Below, piece after piece: positions 1-10,400 of a DNA stretch of 64,000 bases. Source of the DNA: Ktedonobacteria bacterium (GTDB taxonomy: Bacteria > Chloroflexota > Ktedonobacteria > Ktedonobacterales > JACDGC01). The notes under the pieces are model-generated. The model saw only the letters and a list, made by a program, of their open reading frames with translations. It had not been told where the DNA came from and made no database searches. The number at the start of each line of letters is the position of its first letter. The first letter of the stretch is position 1. Made by a program: the position numbers and the translations under genes. The stretch is taken from positions 1-64,000 of the forward strand of contig DAIDGU010000045.1 of NCBI GenBank assembly GCA_027459785.1. Direction: 5' to 3'.

Positions 1-1
1 C

Positions 2-33
2 GCCCGCTCGTCCCCCCGCCCGCTCGTCCCCCC
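2..33. repeat. 16-bp perfect tandem duplication
   Basis: Two adjacent identical copies of GCCCGCTCGTCCCCCC, at 2-17 and 18-33, with the first bases of a third copy following. The rest of 34-272 shows no gene; it is the upstream region of the lipoprotein that starts at 273, and I found no convincing promoter in it. Confidence 0.7.
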
Positions 34-272
34 GCCGTCTCCGTTCGCGTGTGGAATCCCCCCTCATATGGTTCAACGGTTCTCAGTTACGCATAATCCG
101 GCGGTGAATGACAAGGATCAGCCATGCAGAGGAGGCGGCGCGTGGAGGTGCCGCACGGTGAATTGCTCACACTCGCAGCGCATCATGCATCCTAGCAGGG
201 CTGTGCTTCGTTGGAGTAGATGAGGCATCTGGGTGTTGCCCGCCTCGTTGCGCGGCTGAGGAGAAATGTAGC

Positions 273-1178
273 ATGCAACCGAAACGCTTTTATCCCGTCA
301 TCGTCGCTTGCGCCCTTGGGCTAACCGTTGTCCTCGCCGCCTGTAGCGTCGGCGGGAACAGCACGGCGAGCGGCGGCACTAGCACCACCGGCAGCACTGG
401 TGGCACGCCCAGCGCTGCCGGCACGGCCACACCTGTCCCCAATACTTGCGCCGGCCTCCTGCCCGGTGCCTCCGCCGCCACGCCCGGCGGCAACTTCGCC
501 GATATCGCCTTCCCGCCCGGCAGCCTTACCACCGGCCCTGATTTGGTGAACAGCGGTCCCGGCCTGTATTTCGTCAACCTCCAGCATTTCTGCCTGCCCG
601 CCGCGACGGTCAGCACGGTGCAGCAATTTTTCGCCGTACAGTTGCCGGCCAAAGGCTGGACGGCGACCCCGCTCTTTCCCTACAACGGTGCCTATTTCGA
701 GGCGTGCGGCGATCCCTATTGCTGGCAAAAAGATACCGCGCCGCGCCTGATCGGCCTGACGAACGTCCAGGCACAGCCCGGCGGCAACGTCACCTTCGAT
801 CTGCAATTGCTGCGCCCGCCGGCGGTGCCGTCGTGCGATCCCGCCACCTATCCCGGTGGCTACCAGCTTTTCCTGGATAGCGACCCGAACTTCATCCTGC
901 ATTTCGGGCTGCCGGTACTCACCAAGGTCGGCGCGTCGCCCACAACCAGCGGCAATGTGACGACGTATTCTCTATGCAGTTCCGGCGATCAGACGAGCAT
1001 CCAGGCGGAGATGTTCGATGCCCTCAAACGGCTCAATTGGATCGAAGCATCCGAATCCAGCAGCGGCTTCAGCGCCACCCATCCCGCCCCTGACGGCAGC
1101 ACCTATCAGGTCACGGTGATCGTCAATACCGGCCAGGTGTCTAACCCGCAGGACTGGCAATTGCAGGTGCAACACTGA
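273..1178 (+). CDS. Secreted lipoprotein of unknown function
   Basis: Encodes 301 aa. The N-terminus is a lipoprotein signal peptide: basic MQPKR, a hydrophobic stretch, then the lipobox LAAC with the lipidated Cys at residue 24. A Gly/Ser/Thr-rich linker (about residues 26-58) tethers a globular domain with several cysteines, which is common in envelope proteins of Gram-positive-like and Chloroflexota cells. GAGGAG sits 9 bases before the ATG. The gene ends 10 bases before the convergent response regulator. I do not recognise the globular domain. An extracellular lipid-anchored location is a safe inference; the function is unknown. Confidence 0.8.
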   Translation: MQPKRFYPVIVACALGLTVVLAACSVGGNSTASGGTSTTGSTGGTPSAAGTATPVPNTCAGLLPGASAATPGGNFADIAFPPGSLTTGPDLVNSGPGLYFVNLQHFCLPAATVSTVQQFFAVQLPAKGWTATPLFPYNGAYFEACGDPYCWQKDTAPRLIGLTNVQAQPGGNVTFDLQLLRPPAVPSCDPATYPGGYQLFLDSDPNFILHFGLPVLTKVGASPTTSGNVTTYSLCSSGDQTSIQAEMFDALKRLNWIEASESSSGFSATHPAPDGSTYQVTVIVNTGQVSNPQDWQLQVQH

Positions 1179-1188
1179 GCCTATCGTA

Positions 1189-1857
1189 TCAGATGATGCC
1201 GCGCTCGCGTGCCAGGGTGGCGGCGTGAGTGCGGTTGGCGGCGTGCAGCTTCGTCAGGATCGTGCTGACGTAGTTTTTGACCGTGCCTTCGGCCAACACC
1301 AGTTGGTCGGCGATCTCGCGGTTGCTGGCACCGCGCGCCACCAGCTTCAGCACGTCCGTCTCGCGCTCGCTCAGATGATCGGTGCCATCTTGCGCGGCGT
1401 GCGCATCCGCGTGGCCCAGCCGTCCACGCGCCCCATAGGCGCGCAGCAGCCGCGCGGCGGTCCCCGGCTGGATGAAGTGTTCGCCCGCATGCACGCGCCG
1501 AATGGTAGCGACTAACTCCGCCGCCGGCACATCCTTCAGCAAATATGCCATCGCGCCGGCTTCCAGCGCCTCGAAGATATATTCGTCGTGGTCGAAGGTC
1601 GTCAGGATGATGATGCGCGCGTCGGGCTGGCGCGTGGTGATGGCCGCCGTCGCCTCCACACCCGTCAGGCGCGGCATCTTGATATCCATCAGGATCACAT
1701 CGGGGCGGAGCGCCGCCGCGCTCGTCACGGCCTCCGCGCCGTCTGCCGCCATACCCACCACGCGCAGCCCCGGCTCCAGGTCCAGCACGGTGCGCAAGCT
1801 CTCACGCAACAGCGTTTGATCCTCACAGATCAAGATACGGATCAGCGGCGATGCCAT
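1189..1857 (-). CDS. NarL/FixJ-family response regulator
   Basis: 222 aa, starting at MASPLIRI. Upstream in-frame codons lie inside the kinase gene and are not needed. The receiver domain (about 5-120) has the acidic pocket CEDQ and the phospho-acceptor Asp58 in DVILMDIKMP. The C-terminal LuxR-type helix-turn-helix (about 155-220) reads LSERETDVLKLVARGASNREI and then GTVKNYVSTILTKL. It lies 13 bases downstream of the kinase stop on the same strand, so the two form one two-component operon. By family it binds DNA as a phosphorylated dimer. The target genes cannot be told from the sequence. Confidence 0.95.
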   Translation of the reverse strand: MASPLIRILICEDQTLLRESLRTVLDLEPGLRVVGMAADGAEAVTSAAALRPDVILMDIKMPRLTGVEATAAITTRQPDARIIILTTFDHDEYIFEALEAGAMAYLLKDVPAAELVATIRRVHAGEHFIQPGTAARLLRAYGARGRLGHADAHAAQDGTDHLSERETDVLKLVARGASNREIADQLVLAEGTVKNYVSTILTKLHAANRTHAATLARERGII

Positions 1858-1870
1858 GGGACGGCCTCCA

Positions 1871-3154
1871 TCAAACTTGGCTAGGTACTGTGGCGGCGAG
1901 CGGCAAGGTAACGACGATGCGCGTCCCTTGATTCGGCGCGGAGGTGATGGCGCAAGTGCCGGCCAGTTCCGCCGCGCGTTCGCGCATCCCCGCCAGACCG
2001 AAGTGGCCAGTGGGGCTGGTGACGCCGCCAGTGGCATCCGTGGGCAAATCGGGTAGCCCACTGCCGTCATCGGTGATGATCAAGCATGCAGCATCGTTCT
2101 CGCCCATCACGGTCAGCGCCACGTGGCGGGCGTGGGCATGACGTTCGACGTTGGCGATGGCCTCGCCGCCGATGCGTAACAGCGCCGCCTGCACCTCCGC
2201 CGGCCATTGTGCCGTTGTATCGCAGAGGTGCAATTGAACGGCGAAGCCGGCCCGTTGGCCGGCGGCTTGGGCCTGGCGTGCCAGCGCCTGCGCCACTGGC
2301 AGGCATTCCGGCGTGGGGTCGCGCAGCGTCTCCAGCGTACTCCGCAATTCATGCAGCGCCTCGCGCAAGACGCCCTGTGTGGCCACCAACTCATGATCGG
2401 CGCGGTCGGGGTCGCCTGCCATCAGGCGGCGTGTGGCTTCGAGCTTGACGGTCGCAAGCACCAGCGCGTGGCCCAGCGTATCATGCAGGTCGCGCGCCAG
2501 TCGCGCCCGTTCGCGCAGCACCGCCAGCTCGCGTTCGCCTTCAGCGGAGGCGGCGAGTTGGGTATGGGCCTGGGCGAGGTCGGCGTGCGCCGCTTCCAGG
2601 TCACGATAGAGCCGCGCCTGGGTGAACCGCTGGCGCAACAGGATCGCCGGCAGATAGACCACCGCCGTATAGATGGCGAAGGTCAGCAGCGCGCCGGCGA
2701 ACGTGAGCCACGACGCCATGCTGGTTCCCGGCCAGATGCCCCACGAAGCGAGCAGCAGGAGGGCCGGCGGTGCCACACACAGGATGCTCCAAGGCAGGGC
2801 TTGCAAACTCAGCGCCATCCCAAAAGCCACCCATTGCAGGAGCGCGAACGTGGGGTCGATGCGCAGGAGGAGCAGCGCGCACGCTTCCAGCACCAACCAA
2901 TTCACGATCCGTCGCCCCTGATGTTCGCACTGCCAACTGCGCGCCGGACCCACCAGCCACCGATAGCCCGCGCTATACCACACGGCATAGAGCGCGACCG
3001 CGCCGCCTACTACCGCCGCCCCCGGCCAACGGCGAAGATCCGCCCGCGCCGTGACCGCCATAGCCGTGCTGAGCATGAGGATCAGATAGGTGATCACGGT
3101 CCAAAACCAGGCCATTGCCTGTACGAAGCGTTGCGCCCGCGCCATCTCGTGCAT
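1871..3154 (-). CDS. Sensor histidine kinase, HisKA_3 (NarX/DesK) type
   Basis: About 427 aa from the ATG at 3154 (MHEMARAQ), which has GGGGGCG upstream; an ATG at 3184 is an alternative. The first 170 residues hold about five hydrophobic membrane segments with no extracellular sensor domain. A coiled-coil linker leads to the dimerisation helix with the phospho-acceptor His in LARDLHDTLGHAL. The HATPase domain follows, with the N-box (EAIANVERHAHA), DDGSGLP and GLAGMRERAAELAG. It should phosphorylate the adjacent NarL-type regulator. The signal is unknown; membrane-embedded sensing is an inference. Confidence 0.93.
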   Translation of the reverse strand: MHEMARAQRFVQAMAWFWTVITYLILMLSTAMAVTARADLRRWPGAAVVGGAVALYAVWYSAGYRWLVGPARSWQCEHQGRRIVNWLVLEACALLLLRIDPTFALLQWVAFGMALSLQALPWSILCVAPPALLLLASWGIWPGTSMASWLTFAGALLTFAIYTAVVYLPAILLRQRFTQARLYRDLEAAHADLAQAHTQLAASAEGERELAVLRERARLARDLHDTLGHALVLATVKLEATRRLMAGDPDRADHELVATQGVLREALHELRSTLETLRDPTPECLPVAQALARQAQAAGQRAGFAVQLHLCDTTAQWPAEVQAALLRIGGEAIANVERHAHARHVALTVMGENDAACLIITDDGSGLPDLPTDATGGVTSPTGHFGLAGMRERAAELAGTCAITSAPNQGTRIVVTLPLAATVPSQV

Positions 3155-3240
3155 ACTGAATCGCCCCCGCCATGATTTCACCATTATGATATCATGCGAG
3201 TGGTGGCCTGACGCAACCGGAACGAATCCAATCAGGTAAG

Positions 3241-3450
3241 CTAGCTAGCGGCGGCTTTGTGCTTCGGCCCGCTGGTGATGAGGCCCAGGCGCAACGCCAC
3301 CCCCACCGGCAGCTTCACCAGCGAATGTTGCCAGCGCAGCTTGCCGCCTTCCCGTGAACCGATGTGCTGCCACACCTCGCCGCCCTCCTTGAGCAGCCGG
3401 CGCAACTCATATTCGCTGGTGGCGCAAACGATGATCGAATCAACTTGCAT
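3241..3450 (-). CDS. Small hypothetical protein
   Basis: 69 aa from MQVDSIIVC, chosen because GGAAGGGAA lies just upstream. The start of the protein resembles a beta-strand/helix unit (VDSIIVCATSEYELRRLLKEGGEVWQ). The C-terminus is basic and alanine-rich (GPKHKAAAS). No signal peptide or membrane segment. It stands alone between the histidine kinase and the next response regulator. I do not recognise the family. Confidence 0.55.
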   Translation of the reverse strand: MQVDSIIVCATSEYELRRLLKEGGEVWQHIGSREGGKLRWQHSLVKLPVGVALRLGLITSGPKHKAAAS

Positions 3451-3678
3451 GACGTTCCCTTCCTGCCTGAGCGTGTTCGTCCGAGCCTCTCTGCTGCAAT
3501 CATACCACAATCTCGAACAAATATTCTTCTTTTCGGGCGTGATCTTGGCAAATTTGCCCCGAAAGTCTGGCCGACCGGCCCTGAACCTGGCGGGCGCGGG
3601 GCCGATATGATCGCCAAGGGCAATTGACTCCCTGGCTCGTCTGATACGAGATCCCCTTCACTGTGCAGAGGAGGCACC

Positions 3679-4257
3679 ATGCAACGCACTTTGGCATATC
3701 CCCATGCCGCCACGCCGGCCACTGATCCCGATTGCACCTGTGACGCACTCGCCACGCCTGCGGCCCCGCCCAGCTTGCGCATCATCGCGCGGTCCCGCGC
3801 CCAGCCACCCCAGCGCACCTATCGCGGCCATCTTTTGCTCGTCGATGCTGATGCCGCCGCGCGTGACTTCCTGGGGCGCTTCTTGCAGCGCCGTGGCTAT
3901 CGCGTGTGGGGGGCTGATAACGCCGCCGCCGCGCGGGCAATGATCGCCCATCGCACCCCGGACCTCGTCTTGCTGGATATGGGGCTGCCCCGGCACAGCA
4001 GCGCGCACCTGCTGCGCGCGTTGCGCCAGCAGCGCCCGACCGCCGCGTTGCCGATCATCCTCATATCCGCCGCCACTGCCGCGCACGACATCCGTCATGG
4101 CCTGGCGCTGGGCGCGGACGACTACCTCACGAAGCCGCTGGAGCTGAGCCTGGTGGAAGCGCACATCGAGGCGTTGCTGCGCCGCACTGCCCGCACATAC
4201 CTTGCACTCGCCGAAGATCTCGCCGCCGGCTTCTCCGCGCCATCAATGAATGAATAA
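3679..4257 (+). CDS. Single-domain response regulator
   Basis: 192 aa, with a strong GAGGAGG ribosome binding site before the ATG. The first 45 residues look disordered. The receiver domain (about 50-170) carries the acidic pair VDAD, the phospho-acceptor Asp100 in LVLLDMGLP and the conserved Lys in DDYLTKPLE. There is no output domain, so it probably acts by protein-protein contact, as CheY or SpoF types do. No kinase is adjacent on this strand; the partner is unknown. Confidence 0.9.
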   Translation: MQRTLAYPHAATPATDPDCTCDALATPAAPPSLRIIARSRAQPPQRTYRGHLLLVDADAAARDFLGRFLQRRGYRVWGADNAAAARAMIAHRTPDLVLLDMGLPRHSSAHLLRALRQQRPTAALPIILISAATAAHDIRHGLALGADDYLTKPLELSLVEAHIEALLRRTARTYLALAEDLAAGFSAPSMNE

Positions 4258-4470
4258 TGCCTTGGCTGCGTACTCACGGATTGAGGTACACTGGATGGCG
4301 GGCAGTGGCAATGGATTGCCCATCCCCGCACACCTTCTCTCCCTTTCCTATGCTACAATTCAAGACATGATTGTGCTTGCCGATGTTGTGAGCGCGCAAA
4401 AGATTGATCGATCAGTCCGTTTGCCGGGGGCGGACGGCAAGTGCAAATTGAGTTTGGAGCGACTTTCTGT

Positions 4471-6177
4471 ATGATTCCGGTTCTCGTCGTCACGAATGAT
4501 CCTGCGCCTGAACAGCATCCATTGGTGCAAGCCCTGCGCGCCCAGCCCACTTGCGAACTTGAGATCGCCCAACGAATCGCGCCACAGGATCTCAAAAAAG
4601 GCAAACGGCGCTTTGGGGCATTGCCATCCGGTGGCGTGGTCGTCGCGCTGCTCGATCCCGCGTTGCCGCGCGTGGCATTGGATGACGACGGCGAAGCGGC
4701 TTTGCTCGATCATCTGCGCAACGGCGGCGGGCTAGTCGTCGCCGGGGCGACGCTGAACGCCTGGCAAGCGCAGCGGCACCTGCTGGCCGCGCTGGGCGAT
4801 CCGGTGGGGGACAAAACGCCATTGGCCGAGATCATCGCCGAGACGACAGCGCGCGAGCCCCTCACGCGCCGGCTGGACCCCGCCTTCGCCGTGCTGGATC
4901 GCGTCGATCTGCTGGCTGAAGTGCCGCCGGAAGCCGTGCCGCTGCTGACGACAAGCTGGCGCTATCACCCCTACACCCTCGCTTATCGCCTGCCGGTGGG
5001 CGCGGGCAGTGCGGTGGTGTTGCCGCTAGGCCAGGTGCGCGCGGCGTGGGATCAGCCGGCGCTGGTGGAGTTCGCCGTGCGGGCAGTCGGTGCGGTCGGT
5101 GGGCAGGTCGAAGGACCGCCGATCAACGTCGCCATGATTGGCTATGGCGCGATCGGGCGCGAGCATGGCACGGCCATCAGCCAGGTGGCGGGGCTGCATT
5201 ACGCCCTCGTCTGCGACCGGCTGACGACGCGGCTGGCCGAGGCGCGCAGTGTCTTCCCCGGTGTGCGCACCTGCACTGATCTCGCGGAGGTCGCCGCCGA
5301 TCCCGACATCGCCGCCGTCATCATCTCCACGCCCCCCAACTCCCACGCCGCCGTCGCCCGCCAGATGCTTCAGGCCGGCAAGCATGTGGTGCTGGAAAAA
5401 CCCTTCTGCCTGACCCGCCAGGAAGCCGATGAGCTGATCGCGCTGGCGGCGGCGCAGGCGCGCGCGTTGACGGTGTATCAATGCCGGCGCTGGGATGCCG
5501 ATTACCTGGCAATCCAGGCCACCATCGCCAGTGGGGCTATCGGTGATATCTTTCACGTGGAAGCCTTCATCGGCGGCTTCGGCCATCCCTGCCATTACTG
5601 GCATTCAGACGCGGAGGTGTCGGGCGGCGCGATCTATGACTGGGGATCGCACTACCTGGACTGGATCTTGAATCTGCTGCCGGATAAGGTGACGCATGTG
5701 CGCGGCACCGAACACCAGCGCGTGTGGCACGACGTGACGAACGCCGATCACACGAACGTGTCCTTGCAATTCGCCGGCGGGCAGGAGGCGCTGCTGGTGC
5801 AGAGCGACATCGCCGCCGCGCTCAAGCCGAAATGGTACATCCTGGGGACGCGGGGGGCCATCGTGGCGGACTGGCGGCACACCAGCGTGCCGTCGCGCAA
5901 ATGGTCGGGCGACCTCGTCGAAGAGCGCCTGGCACCTTCCGAGGCGCTGCCCATCGTCACCGTCCACGAGCGCGCGGCCAACGGCACCTTTTCCGTGCGC
6001 CAGATCGATCTGCCCACACCACCACCTTTCGCCTTTCACCGCAACTTCGCCAACCATCTGCATAATGGCACGCCGCTGGCGGTCAGTCCGACATCATCAC
6101 GGCGCAATGTGATCGTGATGGAAGCAGCACGGCGATCCGCCGCCGCCAACGGTGCTACAATAGAGATCGAGGTTTGA
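4471..6177 (+). CDS. Gfo/Idh/MocA oxidoreductase with an extra N-terminal ThuA-like domain
   Basis: 568 aa from MIPVLVVTND. The C-terminal two thirds are a Gfo/Idh/MocA dehydrogenase: a Rossmann dinucleotide motif at about 218-229 (INVAMIGYGAIG), the catalytic-type EKP motif at about 309-311 (VVLEKPFCLT), and the usual C-terminal alpha/beta domain with GGGAIYDWGSHYLD-like metal/sugar-loop sequence. The first ~210 residues resemble a ThuA/glutamine-amidotransferase-like fold (NGGGLVVAGATLNAW; TTSWRYHPY). The predicted activity is NAD(P)-dependent oxidation of a sugar or cyclitol; the substrate is unknown. A second family member lies 188 bases downstream. Confidence 0.85.
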   Translation: MIPVLVVTNDPAPEQHPLVQALRAQPTCELEIAQRIAPQDLKKGKRRFGALPSGGVVVALLDPALPRVALDDDGEAALLDHLRNGGGLVVAGATLNAWQAQRHLLAALGDPVGDKTPLAEIIAETTAREPLTRRLDPAFAVLDRVDLLAEVPPEAVPLLTTSWRYHPYTLAYRLPVGAGSAVVLPLGQVRAAWDQPALVEFAVRAVGAVGGQVEGPPINVAMIGYGAIGREHGTAISQVAGLHYALVCDRLTTRLAEARSVFPGVRTCTDLAEVAADPDIAAVIISTPPNSHAAVARQMLQAGKHVVLEKPFCLTRQEADELIALAAAQARALTVYQCRRWDADYLAIQATIASGAIGDIFHVEAFIGGFGHPCHYWHSDAEVSGGAIYDWGSHYLDWILNLLPDKVTHVRGTEHQRVWHDVTNADHTNVSLQFAGGQEALLVQSDIAAALKPKWYILGTRGAIVADWRHTSVPSRKWSGDLVEERLAPSEALPIVTVHERAANGTFSVRQIDLPTPPPFAFHRNFANHLHNGTPLAVSPTSSRRNVIVMEAARRSAAANGATIEIEV

Positions 6178-6350
6178 GGGACGGGAACGAATCACGGAGA
6201 CCACGGAAAGAACGAGAACGGAACACGGAATGGGCGCAGGATCACGCGATATGATCGCAACCAAGAGTTTCGTGTTATCTCGCGGGTATCGCGCGTCATC
6301 TCGCGTTCCGTCACGATTCATGTCGCGTTCCATCATCCCGTTCCCAGCAA
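6178..6350. repeat. Intergenic fold-back repeat (CACGAAA/GGAACG family)
   Basis: The gap between the two oxidoreductase genes is filled by purine-rich GGGACGGGAACGAATCACGG-type sequence on the left and its imperfect complement on the right (CCGTCACGATTC, then CATCCCGTTCCC). It has the same style as the fold-backs at 19478-19568, 53231-53450 and 55024-55176. It could form a long hairpin in RNA. No open reading frame here is credible. Confidence 0.55.
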
Positions 6351-6365
6351 CTAGAGGAGGCCGAC

Positions 6366-7394
6366 ATGCAGATCGATCCTGAAATGGACCTGGACGAAGA
6401 ACTGCTCGATGCGCCGGTGCGGTGGGGCATTCTGGGGCCAGGGTTGATCGCCCGCAATGCGATCATGCCGGCCTTCGCCACCGTGCCGAACGCGACGGTG
6501 GTGGCGGTTGCCAGCCGCGACCTGGGCCGCGCGCAAGCTTTCGCGGCGGATTTCGGCATCCCGCGCGCCTATGACGATTACGCGGAGTTGCTGGCGGATG
6601 ACGAGGTGGAGGCGGTGTACATCGCGCTGCCCAACAACCTGCACGCCGAATGGGCGATCCGCGCGGCGCAGGCGGGCAAGCACGTGCTGTGCGAGAAGCC
6701 GCTGGCGCTGAACGCGGCGGAGGCCGAAGCGATGGTCGCCGCCGCCGACGAGGCCGAGGTGCTGTTGATGGAGGCGGTGATGTATCGCTTCCATCCGCGC
6801 ATGCGCGAGGCGGCGGCACAGATCCAGACGGGGGTCATCGGCATGCCGCTGTTGTTGCGCGCCTCGTTCTGCTTCACAATGGCCGATCAGGCGAATTACC
6901 GTAACGATCCCGACCTGGGCGGCGGCGCGCTGCTGGATGTGGGCATGTATGACGTGAACGTTGCGCGCTGGTTGCTGGCCGAAGAGCCACTGACGGCGCT
7001 GGCGACGGGCATCCTGGCGGAAAGCGGCGTGGATGCCAGCGTGAGTGGCCTGCTCACCTTCCCTTCCGGCGCGCTGGCGCACATCCAGTGCAGCTTCGCC
7101 AGCGCCGAGCATCAGGGGCTGGATGTCGTCGGCACGGGCGGGGTGATGGAGATCGCGCGGCCCTTCACCGCCTGGCGCAACGACGAATCCAGCATCGCCC
7201 TGATGGTGCGCAACGAGCCGGAAGAGATCATCTTCCCCCCCGCCGACCCCTACGCCATCATGCTCGAACACTTCGCCGATTGTGTGCGCGGCGACGACGA
7301 ACCCTGGTTGCCGGCGGAAGACGGCATCAGCACCATGCGCGTGCTAGACGCCCTGCGCCGTTCGCTGGCCAGCGGGCGTAGCGAGCGCGTGTAG
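6366..7394 (+). CDS. Gfo/Idh/MocA family oxidoreductase
   Basis: 342 aa, the usual length for the family, with AGAGGAGG before the ATG. The N-terminal Rossmann fold has VRWGILGPGLIARNAI and the EKP motif in VLCEKPLALN. The C-terminal domain contains GGGALLDVGMYDVNVARWLL, typical of the dimeric dihydrodiol/xylose dehydrogenase-like branch. It probably oxidises a sugar or sugar derivative with NAD(P). It may share a pathway with the preceding larger paralogue, though a fold-back repeat separates them. The next gene, 90 bases on, has its own promoter and belongs to a different unit. Confidence 0.9.
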   Translation: MQIDPEMDLDEELLDAPVRWGILGPGLIARNAIMPAFATVPNATVVAVASRDLGRAQAFAADFGIPRAYDDYAELLADDEVEAVYIALPNNLHAEWAIRAAQAGKHVLCEKPLALNAAEAEAMVAAADEAEVLLMEAVMYRFHPRMREAAAQIQTGVIGMPLLLRASFCFTMADQANYRNDPDLGGGALLDVGMYDVNVARWLLAEEPLTALATGILAESGVDASVSGLLTFPSGALAHIQCSFASAEHQGLDVVGTGGVMEIARPFTAWRNDESSIALMVRNEPEEIIFPPADPYAIMLEHFADCVRGDDEPWLPAEDGISTMRVLDALRRSLASGRSERV

Positions 7395-7412
7395 ATCTCG
7401 GCGTGGGCGTGG

Positions 7413-7442
7413 TTGACAGGCGGTGTGGGAGATCGCTATACT
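7413..7442 (+). promoter_or_regulatory. Near-consensus sigma-70 promoter of the methyltransferase gene
   Basis: A perfect -35 TTGACA (7413-7418) and a -10 TATACT (7437-7442) are separated by 18 bases. Transcription would start near 7449, about 35 bases before the ATG at 7485. This is the best match to the consensus seen in the window and suggests constitutive expression of the modification gene. Confidence 0.75.
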
Positions 7443-7484
7443 GGGTGCATCACCTGCTTGCCCCACGAAAGGATGCGCCCGCCC

Positions 7485-10400
7485 ATGCCCGACCGAGCCG
7501 CGAATCGCCCTATCGACCTGCGCGACCTGGAAACGTGTGAAACCGTCCCCGACATCGCCGCGCTCCTGCGCAAACTGCGCTACCCTATCGAACCGGACCC
7601 CGTGGCCGTGCCGCTGGATGACGGCGAGTTGCCCGGCGCGCTGCGCGACCACGTGGCGGCGCGCTATCCCCTGGCGGACCTCACTGGCGCGGAAACCGAA
7701 CCGCTGGCGGTGACGCTCTTCGTGCTGCGGACCGGCCCACTGCAAGCGGCGGCGTTGCGCGGCATCAGCCAGCAGTGGCCACGGCGTTTCGTCGGCATGC
7801 ATCTGTTGATCTTCGCCGCTTACGATCCGGAACCGGCCATGCCTGTGCCACCGACGGGCGCGGCGCGTGAGCCGGCGGGCGTGCGCACCATCACCTTCGT
7901 GAATGCGCGGCGCGTGGGCGAGGGCGCGCAGGTGCGCATCAAGCTGCATAAGCTGAGCGTGGACCGCGCGCGACCGACCCGGCACGACCTGGAAACGCTG
8001 TGCGCCATCGCCGTCGCCCCTGGCGCGTCGCCGACCCAGGTCTACCAGGCGCAGTGCGCCGCCTTCGACGTGGAACGCATTACCGAAAACTTCTATCGCG
8101 GCTACAAGCGGCTGTTCGACGCGGCGAAGGCGCGGATCAAGGCGGAAAATCCGGGCATCGCCGCCTTCTATGACGATGCCCGGCTGCATACCTTCACGCA
8201 GCGCCTCTTCGGGCGGCTGATGTTCCTCTATTTCTTGCAGAAGAAGGGCGCGCTGAATGGCGAGCAGGAGTTCATCACGAAATGGTATACCGAATCTATG
8301 ATTCAGCACGAGAATTATTATCGCTTCGTGCTGGAACCGCTCTTCTTTCAGACGCTCAACCTGCCGCGCGACGGCAACCGTTCGCTGCTTTTCGGGCGCG
8401 TGCCGTACCTCAACGGCGGCCTTTTCGCGCCGGATGCTGATGACCATGTGGGCCAGGTTTTTTTGCACGATGACCTCTTCGCGCCCAAAGATACCAGCGG
8501 CCTGCTCTATTTCTTGAATAACCACAACTTCACGGTGGCGGAAGATACGCCGCTGGAAGTGGAAGTGGCGCTGGACCCGGAGATGCTGGGCAAGGTTTTC
8601 GAGAATCTGCTGGAAGCCGACGAGCGCGGCAAAAGCGGCACGTTCTATACCCCCCGCCCGGTCGTGGCCTTCATGTGCCGCGAGGCGCTGGGCGCGTATC
8701 TGGCGCGGGCCACTGGCCTGGACGAGCAGCGGCTGGGCTGGCTGCTGGACGAAGCGGAAAGCGGTGCCGCCGTGCGCGATGACGCCGGCCACGAGCGCCT
8801 GGTGCCGCGTACCCTGGCCGGCGCGCTGCGCCAGCAGCTTGAGCGCGCGTTGGTGCAGGCGCGCGTGCTGGACCCCGCCGTCGGCTCCGGTGCCTTCCCG
8901 CTGGGGATGCTGGCGTTGCTGGTGGGCGTGCGCCGCGCGCTCTACCGCGTCGGCGAGGCGCAGATCGCGCCCCACGCGGCGGTGGTGCAAGACTGGAAGC
9001 GCGCCTTCATCCGCGACTGCCTCTATGGCGTGGACATCAAGCGCGAGGCGGTGGAGATCGCGCGGCTGCGCCTCTGGCTGGCGCTGGTGGTGGATGCCGA
9101 TCCCTTCGCGATGGACCCGCTACCCAATTTGGACTATAAACTGATGGCCGGTGATTCGCTGATCGAGACGTTCGATGGCGTGGCGATCTATCCCACGCGG
9201 CCCGCCGCCGGCCCGGTGCAGGCGACGCTGGGCGAAGACGGCGTGCAGGCGCGCATCCGCCAGTTGCACGAATTGCAGGCGGACTACTTCCAGCCGGCCC
9301 AGGCGGGCCAACGCCAGACCCTGCAAGCGGCCATCCACGCGACGGAATATGCCCTGGTGGACGACCGGCTGACGCAGCGCGAGGAGCAGTTGCGCGCCCG
9401 CTATCAGCTTATCGAACGCCAGTTGACGCTGTTGCAGGGCCGGCAAGAAACGAAGGCCCAGCGCGCCGAACTGGCCGCCATCGTCCACGAGCAAGGGATC
9501 ATCGCCGCCACCCGCGCCGACCTGCGCGCCGGCCAGCCGCTGCCCTTCTTCCTCTTTCGCCTGCACTTCGCGCCCGTTTTCGCGGAGAAAAACGGCTTCG
9601 ATATCGTCATCGCCAACCCGCCGTATGTCAGCATTGAGACGATTAAGGAGAAGCAAACCAAGGACACGTTGAAAGAAACGTATCCAGAGGTTGCAGCAGG
9701 ACGGGGCGACCTCTATACCTTCTTCTACGCCCGTGGCTTGCAATTGTTGCACGAATATGGGACGTTGGCATTCGTGACATCGAACAAGTTTTTCCGCGCT
9801 AATTACGGCAAAGGTCTTCTGAGCCTCCTGCAAAAATCAACCAGTGTACGCATGATCATCGACTTCGGCGATGCGCCGGTCTTCGACGCCGCCGCGTATC
9901 CCTGCATCGTTGTCGCCGACAAGGGCGAACCCGCTCCGGACCACACATTTTCAGGTATGACAGCAACAGGTATCATTAGTGATGTAAAGGATTTGGAAAA
10001 AATACGGCCTTTAATGGCAATTTATAATAAATTAACTTTACAGCATAAAAGCATACAGCCTCCAACTACTATAGATGGAGCTACTATCCTAGTTGAAAAA
10101 CTTCTTCAATATGGTATTCCATTATCAGAATATGTGGGCAATAAATCTTATAGAGGGGTTGTTACTGGCCTAAATAATGCATTTGTAGTAAGTTCAGAAA
10201 CAAGAAATTATTTGATTGAAGAGGATCCTCAGAATATAGAAGTACTTAAACCTTACCTTCGCGGGCGTGATGTCACCCGCTATTCGCTTAACTCGGCAGG
10301 TCTTTGGTTGATTTATACGTATCATGGAATAGATATCGATGATTACCCATCTATAAAAGCTTATTTGCTACCATTTAAAGCAGAACTTGAAAAGCGAGCT

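Noticed and set aside
7344-8990. 548-codon open frame on the minus strand
   Set aside because: Opposite the methyltransferase gene, Arg/His/Gln-rich as typical of antisense frames at high GC. Not a gene.
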